DNA of 37,221 nucleotides from a virus (IMGVR_UViG_3300025806_000079:1-37221), one strand, 5' to 3'. Counted from the stretch's first letter, positions 10,161 to 19,293 are shown. The notes: a model not told the origin generated them from the letters alone. Numbers and translations: made by a program.

Positions 10161-10631
10161 TTAAAAAATTCTTAGTTTTGAAGTTGGAGCAAGCGCGTTA
10201 TATCGTTCTGTAGTTTTTGCGCTACCTTTAAGTAATGCACCTGCGGCGCTAAACATACCTTCTTGCTGTGCCGTTTTTCCTCTGCTTCTTTCAAGAGTAA
10301 ATTGAGTTTCAAAGTTACTAGCTTGAAGTTCGCCTTCATGCTCTATACTCAAAAGTCTTAACTCGTCTTCCATTACTTGATCTTCTAACATATCCCACGC
10401 CGCTCCGCTGCCCATGTTAGCCCGTATAGTGCCTTGTCGGCGCAGTGCATTTCTTCTTTCACGGTTAGCGTTTTCTACAGATGTCGCTTTTGCTGACACT
10501 GCGTTGTTGCTTGCTACTTGAGCGTTAAATTTTGCTGCTTTACTAGCTGCTTGCCCTTGTTTAATAGCGCCAACAGCGGATGTAGCTGTACCAACAAAGG
10601 TAGCTATTAAGGCTACTTCTGCGCCTGTCAT
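10161..10631 (-). CDS. Internal core protein, T7 gp14-like
   Basis: 156 residues. A short N-terminal hydrophobic segment (ALIATFVGTATSAVGAI) is followed by a long Ala/Gln/Arg helix (KQGQAASKAAKFNAQVA, NRERRNALRRQG). Later helices include MEDELRLLSIEHEGELQASN. This architecture is typical of the small internal virion protein that follows the acyltransferase-like gene in T7-type phages, where gp14 is ejected and joins the trans-envelope channel. The start overlaps the stop of the gp13-like gene as ATGA. Function follows from family resemblance and position. Confidence 0.7.
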   Translation of the reverse strand: MTGAEVALIATFVGTATSAVGAIKQGQAASKAAKFNAQVASNNAVSAKATSVENANRERRNALRRQGTIRANMGSGAAWDMLEDQVMEDELRLLSIEHEGELQASNFETQFTLERSRGKTAQQEGMFSAAGALLKGSAKTTERYNALAPTSKLRIF

Positions 10632-11050
10632 AAGACCCTCGCATACAAAGCACAGGCGCGACCATCTGGGGAATACGCTTCCATTCGCTCCGCTTCCATT
10701 TTAAATCCTAACATCTTAGCCCAACGGTGGGCTTCTAGAAAATCAACATCAACAGTCATCTCTATGCGTTGAGTGTAACACGCATCTAAGAAATTCTTAA
10801 CCGCTCTATGCACACCAACAAATTGACGCGGCCCCATTGGGGATAGAAAAGCCCACGCTAACGATCTACCTTGCCATTGGGGTATTACCCCCGCAGCAGC
10901 AAGCGGTGTGTCGTTGTCTACCGCCGTATAGGACGGGTGCGCTTCTAACGCTTGTCCTTGCTCTGGTGATACCCAACCGCTTAAATACATCTGTGCGTCC
11001 TGTAGTTTTAGTTTTTCTAAATGCTCTGCTTTAAAAGGTACTACCAGCAT
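10628..11050 (-). CDS. GNAT-fold protein, T7 gp13-like
   Basis: 140 residues with the layout of an N-acetyltransferase fold: MLVVPFKAEHLEKLKLQD at the front, a central strand region (TPLAAAGVIPQWQGRSLAW), and the C-terminal pattern HRWAKMLGFKMEAERMEAY followed by ALYARVL. Phages with T7-like virions carry such a protein at exactly this spot, between tail tubular B and the gp14-like core protein, where it acts in virion assembly rather than as a proven enzyme. The start shares a base with the upstream stop (TAATG at 11050). I do not see a clear acetyl-CoA-binding R/Q-x-x-G-x-G/A loop, so catalysis is doubtful. Confidence 0.7.
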   Translation of the reverse strand: MLVVPFKAEHLEKLKLQDAQMYLSGWVSPEQGQALEAHPSYTAVDNDTPLAAAGVIPQWQGRSLAWAFLSPMGPRQFVGVHRAVKNFLDACYTQRIEMTVDVDFLEAHRWAKMLGFKMEAERMEAYSPDGRACALYARVL

Positions 11051-13803
11051 TATCTATCCTGAGTGGACATTTGAGGCATTAGTGCTTCCAATGTCATTGG
11101 TAATGGTTGATCCTGTCGAATAAAGATGTGTTCATCTGAACTGTACCCGCCATCCCACTCAATTTCAACATCTCCGGTAAATAAAGGTATTGCCGTGTCC
11201 ATTGCGTCACCCCCTTCACGAAAATGAAAAGAATCTAAACTTGTGTTTGTAGAACCGATCTTTCCGCCTAACGATTGGAAAAATCTAACAATTACACGAT
11301 GCACACGAATTAATTTACCTTGAGCCGTACCATCTTTAGCTCCTGCATCGGACCTAAGTGTTTCCGCATCAGAAGTGTAGGCTAGTCCTACGTGAGCTTT
11401 AGTAGTTGGGCGGCTAAAAGTAATAGCGCCTGACGATACGGTTTTATCAGGTACGGTAGCGCCTTCAGATAATATAGATACGGTTTGACCTTCAAGATGA
11501 TCTAACCCTGACAGAGTTGTTACCCGTTGCCTTACTTTACCGTTAGCTAAATAAGTAGTAAAAGCTGAACTATCTATGGCGCTGTGTATGTCGCCACCAG
11601 AAACGTAAGTGGTGTAACCAGAGCCATTAATACCAGATAGCTGAAAAGTGTTTGCGGTAACGCCAGCTACTGTAAAACCTAGACCATTTAATTCTGTCAT
11701 TCCAACAACATCAAAAATAGCTACTTCATCTGCGTTAGATAGCCCGTGGCCTACAGCCGTTATAACAACAGGATTTGCTGCTGTAGCTGCTGAAATAGTT
11801 ACTTTTTTCTCCGCAGTGTTAAACAATTCCATTGTGTTTGCGGCTTTTGATGCAATACGATAGACGCCCTTGTTTACTTCGGTCATGCCACCAACTTCGG
11901 TAATTCTAACCGTGTCTCCGTTTGAAAGACCGTGAGAACCCGCAGTAACAACACAAGGTTTAGCTTTAGTAATAGCGGTAATAGTAGTTGGGTTATCTAA
12001 AGTTAACCCACTATCAACAAAAAAAGAATCTTCTGGATCGTTTGTGGCATCCCAAAAAGAATTTAAATATTCTATGTATCTGCGTGTAGCGCCGTTAATG
12101 TAGCGGTTAACTACTACGTACAATTCATCAGCAACCCCTTCAGGGTTAGGAATGACGGCTACACTCTCAACTTTAGCTTGTATTGTGCCACCACTGTCGC
12201 TGTATCCGCCCACAACATGACGATGCCACCCGATAATCTTTTGATCTCTTTCGTATGTCAGACCTACTAAAGTCCCATCGTTAAGCGCACACCATACAAT
12301 ACTTTGTGGCTCCGATTGATACGCAATTTCAGTAACGCCTGTACGAGTAACGTGTTCTGCAATTAGCGTCATGTCTGGCGCTCTAAAACCGTCATCCTCA
12401 AACGCAAACGCTAACTCTCGCAACTTTCGTTGCGCTCTTTGTAAAAATAACATTGCGCGACCCACTCTTACGGGCTGCACATTAGCACTACCGTAGGCAG
12501 AAGACCGTTTACCTTGAACGTTTGATGGCGTAGTAACCCCACCCGCGTCTGAAGGGCGAACAGTCCACTCACCGCCAACAGTCCCTACCAGTAAACCTTT
12601 TTCATCGTCAGCTAACCAGCGAATAGCATTAACGTTATCCGCAGCTAATGTAACGGTCACCGCGTTATCGTCAACTACTGTTCCATCAGGTTCAGTAGGT
12701 GTAAAGTTTTCAAAATCACCTGTGCGGCTCATGTCAACCCGTTGAGGGAAATCTACACCACCGCCAAACACTAATCTGTCTTGGTGAAACGTTACAGCAG
12801 AAGGAAAACCTGTAGTGTTTGACCACACACCTAAACGCCAGTCTACAGTGGCTGTTGTAGCAGACGCGTTTGGTCCATCAATAGTAGCCGTAACGTGAGT
12901 TGTGTCAGTAAAAGCAGTAATTCCTAGAAAAGTAAAGTTACCTGCTGCGTCTTTCCAACGTATTGAGCGCCCTACATCGGTAGCTAAAAAACCACTACCG
13001 TCGTTAATACCTGTCACCGCTGAAGCAGTAACGGTTACTGAACCGGAAGTTGCGGACAAACCTAGCGTAGTTGTTTCGACATTTGAGTTTAAATAAGGCC
13101 CATCTGTAAAAGTAATATCAGTTATTGACCAATCAGTGTCGGACGTGCGGGATATTTTACGAGGCGTATAAGATGGGTGCGTAATATAGAGTACGTCTGC
13201 CGATTGTGTAAATTTAAGTTCAAACAAATTAGCGGTTGTGTACGTTGTTACTAACTCAATTGTTTTAGATGCTGTTCCGCCAGAACCGTATGTTGTAAAC
13301 GAACTTGAGTTAGTGTTTACGTCGTCAATGTTGGTTAGTTCAAACGTGTTTGTAGCTTTGTTTTTAATCTTATAATATTTACCGTTTAGTTCGGTCATAC
13401 CAACTACAGCATCTATGAAAATTTCATCGCCATTACTATACCCATGTGATGTGGCTGTAACTACGCAAGGGTTAGCTTTAGTTGCCGCAGAGATTGTTTT
13501 AGCCCCGTCTAAGATAGCTCCGTTATCTTTATAAAAACGTGCGTACAAATTACCTAGTTCAATAATGTAAGCTTGAGTAGTAGAGAACTCAAAACGTATA
13601 ATGCGCGTTAAATTGGCGCTTGTTTTAACTTCTTTCACAAACCCCATACCGGGACGACGTTCTATTGGACCTTGAATTAAAGGGACAAAGTTTAAACACG
13701 TTTGCAAACCTGTTTTGTATTTGTCCACGTCAGGACGACCAAAAAGCAACGGAGAGATTTCTCCGCCGTTAAAATTGTTTTGAATGGCGGATACTTTTGC
13801 CAT
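11050..13803 (-). CDS. Tail tubular protein B (T7 gp12-like) with FCCH-like repeats
   Basis: 917 residues from ATG 13803, chosen because it forms a TAATG overlap with tail tubular A. A start 21 bases upstream is possible but would lie inside that gene. The N-terminus (IQNNFNGGEISPLLFGRPDV, then GPIERRPGMGFV) is the hallmark of T7 gp12-type tail nozzle proteins. Three copies of a roughly 65-residue beta module are inserted: one near residues 103-179 and two in tandem encoded at about 11590-11990. Each copy carries TxxxxxPxVVTxxxHGxSNxDxxxI, then GMTExN, then NTxEL. These resemble the E1_FCCH-type repeats of other phage tail proteins. The protein is longer than T7 gp12 (about 790 aa), mainly because of these repeats. 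Confidence 0.85.
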   Translation of the reverse strand: MAKVSAIQNNFNGGEISPLLFGRPDVDKYKTGLQTCLNFVPLIQGPIERRPGMGFVKEVKTSANLTRIIRFEFSTTQAYIIELGNLYARFYKDNGAILDGAKTISAATKANPCVVTATSHGYSNGDEIFIDAVVGMTELNGKYYKIKNKATNTFELTNIDDVNTNSSSFTTYGSGGTASKTIELVTTYTTANLFELKFTQSADVLYITHPSYTPRKISRTSDTDWSITDITFTDGPYLNSNVETTTLGLSATSGSVTVTASAVTGINDGSGFLATDVGRSIRWKDAAGNFTFLGITAFTDTTHVTATIDGPNASATTATVDWRLGVWSNTTGFPSAVTFHQDRLVFGGGVDFPQRVDMSRTGDFENFTPTEPDGTVVDDNAVTVTLAADNVNAIRWLADDEKGLLVGTVGGEWTVRPSDAGGVTTPSNVQGKRSSAYGSANVQPVRVGRAMLFLQRAQRKLRELAFAFEDDGFRAPDMTLIAEHVTRTGVTEIAYQSEPQSIVWCALNDGTLVGLTYERDQKIIGWHRHVVGGYSDSGGTIQAKVESVAVIPNPEGVADELYVVVNRYINGATRRYIEYLNSFWDATNDPEDSFFVDSGLTLDNPTTITAITKAKPCVVTAGSHGLSNGDTVRITEVGGMTEVNKGVYRIASKAANTMELFNTAEKKVTISAATAANPVVITAVGHGLSNADEVAIFDVVGMTELNGLGFTVAGVTANTFQLSGINGSGYTTYVSGGDIHSAIDSSAFTTYLANGKVRQRVTTLSGLDHLEGQTVSILSEGATVPDKTVSSGAITFSRPTTKAHVGLAYTSDAETLRSDAGAKDGTAQGKLIRVHRVIVRFFQSLGGKIGSTNTSLDSFHFREGGDAMDTAIPLFTGDVEIEWDGGYSSDEHIFIRQDQPLPMTLEALMPQMSTQDR

Positions 13804-14399
13804 TACAAACGAGCCGCAACCCACCCATCGACGGGCAGTTCTTGTGGTGGTCGTTCGTATGCGTTTATCTTCTTAGCTTCTCTTTTAGCCAAAACGTATC
13901 TATTTTGAGCGTCTGATTTTTTTGTGTTGGATTGAGTTATTTTTTCTGCCACATCCATAGCAATACGCGACACTAACAAATCAATAAACAATTCATCAAA
14001 ATCGTTAGGGTCCGTAACTCTTTTTAAATAGATAATTTGAAGTGGTGCAGTGTCGTTAGTAAGAATTTTACGCCCTTCAATTTGCCAATCAATGTTTGGG
14101 TCAATTCCACCTAAAGCATAAGTATTAGTAGCTGTGTTACGCGCAGGTAATAGCCGCACATAATCAGAAGGTAGTGTGTACTGGGCTGCAAAACCAAAAG
14201 TGGGTGCTACAGAATCCGCAGCTACTTCAACTCTTGTTCGAGCAAAACTCCATTGATGAGAACGAAGTTCACTGTCTCTAGCGTGTTCGTATACACGGTT
14301 GCATTCACGCCCTGCCGTAGTGTCTTCGGTCAAAGCTCCAATTGATTTAGCTCCTAAACGTTGAAGAGCTAAATTGCATATATCTACTGCACTTGCCAT
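13803..14399 (-). CDS. Tail tubular protein A (T7 gp11-like)
   Basis: 198 residues starting ASAVDICNLALQRLGA, the conserved opening of tail tubular A/gatekeeper proteins. It continues with RVYEHARDSELRSHQWSFAR and YTLPSDYVRLLPA. The protein forms a ring below the portal and connects it to the nozzle made by tubular protein B, whose gene follows with a TAATG overlap. The length is normal for the family. Confidence 0.88.
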   Translation of the reverse strand: MASAVDICNLALQRLGAKSIGALTEDTTAGRECNRVYEHARDSELRSHQWSFARTRVEVAADSVAPTFGFAAQYTLPSDYVRLLPARNTATNTYALGGIDPNIDWQIEGRKILTNDTAPLQIIYLKRVTDPNDFDELFIDLLVSRIAMDVAEKITQSNTKKSDAQNRYVLAKREAKKINAYERPPQELPVDGWVAARL

Positions 14400-14431
14400 T
14401 GGTGTTTCCTAGCTTTAACCCGTAAAGAAAC

Positions 14432-14459
14432 GGTGGAGAAGTGTTTAAACTTCTCCACC
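14432..14459 (-). terminator. Hairpin between the 153-aa virion gene and tail tubular A
   Basis: A perfect 11-bp stem, GGTGGAGAAGT / ACTTCTCCACC, encloses a 6-nt loop, and a GTTTAAAC site (14443-14450) spans loop and right arm. On the minus strand it is followed only by GTTTCTTT. It may be a leaky terminator or RNA-stability element that lowers tail expression relative to coat. The structure is seen; the function is inferred. Confidence 0.55.
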
Positions 14460-14466
14460 TAATCAA

Positions 14467-14928
14467 TTAGTCAACAACGTACAACATTGTCAACTCAATG
14501 GTTCCTGTAGCCGCAGCGCCAGCGATTACAACCGTGATGGGGATACCATCAGCGTCTGCATCGACAACACTGTTGCGACCAAGTGCTGATGTAGCAGCGA
14601 TATCAACTGTAGTAACTGAAGTTGATGCCGCCGCAGCTTTGTATTCATCAACGTCAAGAGCAACAACTGTACCGTCAGCATTCTTATAAGCCGCGTGGCC
14701 TACAGAAGCTGTAGTAGAACCGCCAAGAGCGTCATGCATTAACTCGCCCGAAAGGATACGCGCCCCATTCGGAAGGTTAAACATTTCAATTGGACCAACA
14801 GCAAGCGATGATGCTTCAGCTAATGCGTAAGCAACACGCACACGACCAGCCTGTTCATTAGGCTTAATTCGTGTAGTTGGCGTATCTTGGTTCCACTTAG
14901 TTTTTTGGACACTGTATGTAGTAGCCAT
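14467..14928 (-). CDS. Small virion protein, possible capsid decoration protein
   Basis: 153 residues directly after the coat gene (3-bp gap) and before a hairpin. The sequence is beta-prone and rich in Ala/Thr/Val (AYALAEASSLAVGPIEMFNL, then GARILSGELMHDALGG, then TGTIELTMLYVVD). No catalytic or membrane features are present. Being encoded immediately after the coat gene and likely co-translated at high level, it may be a decoration or head-completion protein. That is inference from position; I recognise it only as a recurrent podovirus structural protein. Confidence 0.55.
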   Translation of the reverse strand: MATTYSVQKTKWNQDTPTTRIKPNEQAGRVRVAYALAEASSLAVGPIEMFNLPNGARILSGELMHDALGGSTTASVGHAAYKNADGTVVALDVDEYKAAAASTSVTTVDIAATSALGRNSVVDADADGIPITVVIAGAAATGTIELTMLYVVD

Positions 14929-14931
14929 TAT

Positions 14932-15798
14932 TTAAGCCTCCGAACAAGTGATTGCGACGACTTTTTTCTCTTCTACACGAGTAGCGCCAAAGGTAGCCTT
15001 TAGATAAACTTGTGTTGAATAAGATTTGTCATCACGTTCAGTGATACGTGCATTGATGTCATTCCATAAACCAAGATGCAATCCAGATTTAGCCCAACAT
15101 ACTGCGGTACGATCTGTACCAGAGAGTGCTAGACGTTGGCTGTCTATGAAATTGAAACCCATGAACGACTTAATGCGACCATCAACAAGTACAGGTTTGG
15201 TTGTGAAATCCAAGCTAATTGCTTGAGTTTGACCTAACAAGTCATCGTGCTGTTGAGCGCCAATAGCACAATATAGTTCTTCGTTGTCTACATCGACTTC
15301 TGCTGCAATTAACAACTGCATAGCTTCACGTAGCTTGGCAATAGTTAATCCACCCGCTGTAGTACTAGCAGTTTGTGCAGCGGGGAACGCTGTGGAAACA
15401 GTGCCGTCTTCGCCTGTTTTAGCAGTGCCTGTAGCAGCCGCAATGATAACATCATCCATAGCCCGACCTAGAGCCATTGCGCCGTTGATAGCGTATGGTG
15501 AGGTTGGATCAGCGATAATGCGTAGCTTGTCTTGATCATCAATCAAATCAGCCCATTCGTAATCGCTAGGATAAACCCAACGCTTATCATGAGGTGTTTC
15601 GATTAATGGTGTGTCAGAATGACGAGTTGTTTTGAGTTGAGCGTTTACAGCACCAATTTGGTTAACTGCTGCGCCAGCTTTACCGTTATAGCTATCTTCC
15701 ATAACGGTTGAACGGAATTTAGAACCTCTTTGTTGTAAGAGATGTTCTACTGTCGATTTATAGTCAATCACTGACCAATCGAGGATTTCATTAGACAT
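14932..15798 (-). CDS. Major capsid (coat) protein
   Basis: 288 residues placed after scaffold and before the tail genes. Its features are typical of podovirus coat proteins of this lineage: STVEHLLQQRGSKFRSTV near the N-terminus, RWVYPSDYEWADLIDDQDKL, the central helix PYAINGAMALGRAMDDVIIAA, and the C-terminal GLHLGLWNDINARITERDDKS. The RBS GAAGGA lies about 10 bases before ATG 15798, in a 196-bp untranslated leader that could serve as its own transcript start or processing region. The call rests on gene order plus recognisable family pattern. Confidence 0.85.
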   Translation of the reverse strand: MSNEILDWSVIDYKSTVEHLLQQRGSKFRSTVMEDSYNGKAGAAVNQIGAVNAQLKTTRHSDTPLIETPHDKRWVYPSDYEWADLIDDQDKLRIIADPTSPYAINGAMALGRAMDDVIIAAATGTAKTGEDGTVSTAFPAAQTASTTAGGLTIAKLREAMQLLIAAEVDVDNEELYCAIGAQQHDDLLGQTQAISLDFTTKPVLVDGRIKSFMGFNFIDSQRLALSGTDRTAVCWAKSGLHLGLWNDINARITERDDKSYSTQVYLKATFGATRVEEKKVVAITCSEA

Positions 15799-15994
15799 GG
15801 TTAATATGCCTTCCTTCTATCCGGTTAAAAACAGAGCTGGAAGGCTTATCCAAGAAACTTGGGGCCAAACTAATAAGGCTGGTTACTGGCCCGAAGGTTA
15901 TCAGAGGTAGCCGTTTCGTACACCATCATTGGTGCGCTTGATGCAAGATTATTACGTCAACTACAAAAAAGCAACCCGTTTGTTATTTTTTATT
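15799..15994 (-). promoter_or_regulatory. Untranslated leader of the coat gene
   Basis: The largest gap in the virion operon. It contains a small hairpin (CACCA/TGGTG around 15922-15935, minus-strand loop ATGA) and ends with a strong GAAGGAAGG-type ribosome site. On the minus strand T6 follows CAAACGGGTTG near its upstream end, possibly a weak terminator for the scaffold transcript. I found no convincing sigma-70 promoter. A regulatory leader boosting coat synthesis is plausible but unproven. Confidence 0.35.
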
Positions 15995-16219
15995 TTAACG
16001 ACGACCCTTTCGAGATCGCCGTTGTTGTTGATTTTCGTTGGGGGTAGCACTCTGCGTCGGGACAATCTCTGTTTCTGGTGGCGTTTGGTTAATCTTGACA
16101 ACGGTTGCGCTCCCTTCAATAAAGTTTGCGTACTCTTCAGCTAGTACAAGAATGTCGCTACTTTCTAATCCAGATTGCACAGCTAATTTTAACGCTTCTA
16201 ACCTAGTCTGTGCGCTCAT
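15995..16219 (-). CDS. Small hypothetical protein with basic C-terminus
   Basis: 74 residues. The N-terminal half is helical (RLEALKLAVQSGLESSDIL, then LAEEYANFIEG). The tail is rich in Gln/Asn and ends in a cluster of arginines and lysines (QQQRRSRKGRR). The start overlaps the scaffold stop as ATGA (16216-16219), so it is made alongside scaffold just before the coat leader. The basic tail could bind DNA or the acidic scaffold. Function unknown. Confidence 0.6.
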   Translation of the reverse strand: MSAQTRLEALKLAVQSGLESSDILVLAEEYANFIEGSATVVKINQTPPETEIVPTQSATPNENQQQRRSRKGRR

Positions 16220-17094
16220 GGTGCTTGCCCTGCGGCTTGACGTGCCAGAGTAGATTTCTTTTCTACCGCAGCTTTATGACCGGGGTGTGTGCGATTTAAC
16301 CACGCTTCCATATATTCTTTGTTCATAGACAACTCACCAAGCTGCTGTTGCGCTGCGGCGGGAGTTAACATTCCACCCGTGACGCTTTCACCTTGGTCTA
16401 CTGAATCTTCGCCAAGTTTGCCGCCAAGACTATGGACAAACTTCATGGCTTCAACTGGCCCCATGCTATCACGCAAACCAACTAAGTGTGCTTCTGTCAT
16501 ACCAAGCTGCGCCGCGTATTGCTCAACACCTTGTATGTTCTGGTCAAACGCTGCGCCCCACTCTTGTCGTAATGCGTTTTCCGCGTCTACAGCAGCCAGT
16601 TGTTCTGCCTGACCCTGTTGCTCAACTACATTAGAGAAGTACGCGCTGTCGGCTTCTGCAAGCCCAGAGAACTGCTTGTCCGTAATACCTAGCTGGTGGG
16701 CAGTGGCCCGTAACCCATCAAGACGGGCAGTGTCCGCGCCTTCGCCTAACGCAAAACTATACGCGTCGGGTGTTTCTGGACGACCTAAACGATTATAAAA
16801 TGTGTCTGTCTGTTCTGGTGTAGATGTGTCATCTAACAGTGTGACTGTACGACCTGCACGATCTGCGCCCATCATCTTTTCAAGATTGTGGTAGCTATTA
16901 AGGACATTTTCAAAGTTGCCGTTTTGTAGTCCTTTGTTTTCGGCCCACCCGCGTAGGTCCGTGTCTGATACACTGTCAATCCATGCGCCTTGTGTAGCTG
17001 CTGGAGGTTGACCGGGTGTTGCCGATGCGGATACTGATGCGTCTACTGCTGCTTCTGGGTTGCCCGTTTCAACGGACCCTGTTTCTTCAGCCAT
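16216..17094 (-). CDS. Capsid scaffold protein
   Basis: 292 residues located between portal and coat. It is acidic and Ala/Glu/Gln-rich, with a disordered N-terminus (GSVETGNPEAAVDASVSASA), the segment WAENKGLQNGNFENVLNSYH seen in podovirus scaffolds, and helical stretches such as YFSNVVEQQGQAEQLAAVDA. The C-terminus is basic (HPGHKAAVEKKSTLARQAA), fitting a coat-binding helix-loop-helix as in other scaffolds. It directs procapsid assembly and is then lost or degraded. Confidence 0.8.
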   Translation of the reverse strand: MAEETGSVETGNPEAAVDASVSASATPGQPPAATQGAWIDSVSDTDLRGWAENKGLQNGNFENVLNSYHNLEKMMGADRAGRTVTLLDDTSTPEQTDTFYNRLGRPETPDAYSFALGEGADTARLDGLRATAHQLGITDKQFSGLAEADSAYFSNVVEQQGQAEQLAAVDAENALRQEWGAAFDQNIQGVEQYAAQLGMTEAHLVGLRDSMGPVEAMKFVHSLGGKLGEDSVDQGESVTGGMLTPAAAQQQLGELSMNKEYMEAWLNRTHPGHKAAVEKKSTLARQAAGQAP

Positions 17095-17099
17095 GTGTT

Positions 17100-17351
17100 T
17101 TAATCTCCTTGGGGGTTAAAATGTGACCAAAGTTCTTCTTCAGTCATTTTAAGGTGACGCGCAATGCGTAACCAAACTTCTCTTCGACCTTGCAGTACGC
17201 CCTCCATTCGGGCGTCTGGATTAAATGTACTTTCGTGCGCTCTGCAAAACTTAGCTAGATCATCTAGTACCCGTTCGCCGTGAACACCCGAAAAGACCTG
17301 ACGATAATCTTGAGCGCGTGTGCGTAAATAGCTTTTAACTCGATCTATCAC
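17100..17351 (-). CDS. Bbp19-like small virion protein
   Basis: 83 residues matching the Bordetella phage Bbp19 family pattern: YRQVFSGVHGERVLDDLAKF, then CRAHESTFNPD, then GRREVWLRIARHL. Members are encoded between portal and scaffold and are presumed head or connector accessory proteins. Start is GTG 17351, forming a GTGA overlap with the preceding gene, preceded by GAGG. The precise role is not established for the family. Confidence 0.7.
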   Translation of the reverse strand: MIDRVKSYLRTRAQDYRQVFSGVHGERVLDDLAKFCRAHESTFNPDARMEGVLQGRREVWLRIARHLKMTEEELWSHFNPQGD

Positions 17352-17674
17352 TCTTTAATTACCTCACCAATTTTACCTGCGGCAATCCCGCCTTCGTTGC
17401 TGCGCGTTTGCGCATCTTTAACTGCGGAAGGTATATCGGGAAAACTAGGAAACTGTAAACCTGTATCTTGTGCGGCTTTTACCGCTTCGTCGTCATCAGG
17501 AAATTCTGTAACTTTGCCGTTAACTACATACAATGAAGGAATGTTAGTTGGCGCACCGTTGTTAATGTTAGGGTGCGTAACTGTCTTACTTATTTCAGTT
17601 GAGCGCGTTCCGTCTTTATTTTGTCTAAACTCTCCTTGTTTAAGCGGGCGTATGTCTCGTTTTTTCTGTTCCAT
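17348..17674 (-). CDS. Conserved phage hypothetical protein (108 aa)
   Basis: Lies between portal (TAATG overlap at 17674) and the Bbp19-like gene. The conserved part, TEISKTVTHPNINNGAPTNI then PSLYVVNGKV, EAVKAAQDTGLQFPSF and AVKDAQTRSNEGG, is a motif I recognise from short proteins or protein ends in many phage structural regions. No known fold or activity can be assigned. Probably a virion or assembly component. Confidence 0.6.
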   Translation of the reverse strand: MEQKKRDIRPLKQGEFRQNKDGTRSTEISKTVTHPNINNGAPTNIPSLYVVNGKVTEFPDDDEAVKAAQDTGLQFPSFPDIPSAVKDAQTRSNEGGIAAGKIGEVIKE

Positions 17675-19293
17675 TACCCTAACGCTTTCATTACACCTGC
17701 GGCGGCGGGTGCGGCCTCAATCATTTGCTGTGTCTGTTGCTGTTGAGCGCGTTGCTGTCGTAAGGCTTCTATTTGTTCTGGTCCGTTCATCCAACTCTCA
17801 GGCATTGCGTTAATCTCAGCCAAAGCCGGGTAGATTACGTCAGTATTAAAATAGTCCATAACACTGAGGTCTTGTGTTGTGTTTGCGTGAGCAATAGCCG
17901 TCTCAAAGGTGCGCAAGTAGCCTGTAGCTTCTTCGGCTCTCTGAGAGCGACTGAGAGGGCTGTCATAGGCCACGTCATACTCGCCTTCTGCTTCAATCAA
18001 AGCCTCTGGCATCTGCGGCAGTAAACCCTGCATATTTAAAAGGTCTAGCTCACGATCAATCATAGGCCCAAGCATCTCAGACTGTTGACGACCCATTGTA
18101 GGTGATAGGAGTGCGCCTTTTTCTCTGGCTCTCTCCAACACTTCAGTAGCCGTCATAGCTGGTGTATCCACTAAGATTTGGAATAAACTAACTAAAAATC
18201 CGTCGTTTATTACTTGTCTTTCCATGTCCATTAGCTCTTGACCCGCTGCCAAGTTGCCCGTGGGTAGCGTCTGCACCATCAATCGACCTTCGGCAGATAC
18301 GCCACCGGGGTTCATCGCTCCCGGTTTCATACTAAACGAGTCCAGCACCCCGTCGTCATGGGATAGCAATACGGGGTCTACAACTCTGTGACCCTGCTTA
18401 AGCATTGTTTTCTTCTGCTCATTAAGAACTTTAATTGATGGCAAGACCAACATAGCGGGTGAACGCCCGTAAATCTCACCGGGTCCAGTGACGTAGCGGC
18501 TGATTGGATAGGGGAAGGTGTTAAAACCACCCTCGCTCAATAAGTGTTTACCCTCGACGCTGACATAGTACGAGGCAAACTTTTTACCTCTGTAATCCAT
18601 CTTGCGCGGGTCAACTTCTGAACGAGGCCGAACACAATGTATAATTTCAAACTTTTTATCAGGCTGGTCCTTGACCGCTTTACTAATGGCTTCGGGTATA
18701 CTTTCCCAGCGTTTTACATCGACGCGCTGTTGCATCTGACGTGCGGTCAAGCTGTACTTACGATAGCTTGTGTCCACCATACCTTGATGGCTCATATCAA
18801 ACAGTATTTCCCGTAAGTCTATAGATTGATAACGTAAGCCGCCATCATCATGCGCGTCTGGAAATATAGCACTCGTACCGAACGCACCAAGGCCCATGTA
18901 GACCTCATGCTGTTGGCTAGAGTAATTTGCTTTAGGTGAGTAGCGGTGTTTAAACAGTATGTTAGTTGTCTGCTCAAAATACAGTTTTACTTCACGATCT
19001 TTTGACAGGTCTGGGTTTGTTACACTTAACCTGTGCCACCGACTGTTACGCGGTGTTAGCATACTCTCCATTGCAGCAGCAAAACGTTCAAGACCTAACG
19101 CGGCGGTACTGTCAAACATCTTGCTAGTGCGTTTCTCGCCACGGGTTATCCCACTGTCAGGAGACTGCATAGAGCCAGAGTAGCGGGGCATCACCCTGTC
19201 TGCTATCTCTTCCCAATGGTTCTCCCAAGTACCACGCTGGCCTTTAAGGGCGTCGTACCGTTTGATTACACCTGTGGCAATGTCATTTTCCAT
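17674..19293 (-). CDS. Portal / head-to-tail connector protein
   Basis: 539 residues of the Head-tail_con portal family. N-terminal features are VIKRYDALKGQRGTWENHWE, then RTSKMFDSTAALGLERFAAA, then MESMLTPRNSRWHRL. The core follows (GLGAFGTSAIFPDA; ISRYVTGPGEIYGRSPAMLV), then DTPAMTATEVLERAREKGAL near the C-terminal crown. The tail is Gln/Ala-rich (RQQRAQQQQTQQMIEAAPAA). The dodecameric portal is the DNA entry and exit pore and docks terminase. ATG 19293 follows the upstream stop with a TAATATG junction. An in-frame GTTTAAAC (18948-18955) encodes the Phe-Lys of ILFKHR. Confidence 0.92.
   Translation of the reverse strand: MENDIATGVIKRYDALKGQRGTWENHWEEIADRVMPRYSGSMQSPDSGITRGEKRTSKMFDSTAALGLERFAAAMESMLTPRNSRWHRLSVTNPDLSKDREVKLYFEQTTNILFKHRYSPKANYSSQQHEVYMGLGAFGTSAIFPDAHDDGGLRYQSIDLREILFDMSHQGMVDTSYRKYSLTARQMQQRVDVKRWESIPEAISKAVKDQPDKKFEIIHCVRPRSEVDPRKMDYRGKKFASYYVSVEGKHLLSEGGFNTFPYPISRYVTGPGEIYGRSPAMLVLPSIKVLNEQKKTMLKQGHRVVDPVLLSHDDGVLDSFSMKPGAMNPGGVSAEGRLMVQTLPTGNLAAGQELMDMERQVINDGFLVSLFQILVDTPAMTATEVLERAREKGALLSPTMGRQQSEMLGPMIDRELDLLNMQGLLPQMPEALIEAEGEYDVAYDSPLSRSQRAEEATGYLRTFETAIAHANTTQDLSVMDYFNTDVIYPALAEINAMPESWMNGPEQIEALRQQRAQQQQTQQMIEAAPAAAGVMKALG

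Noticed and set aside
10628-11050. Calling the GNAT-fold protein an active acetyltransferase
   Set aside because: Synteny with T7 gp13 points to a structural role and no clear acetyl-CoA loop is visible.
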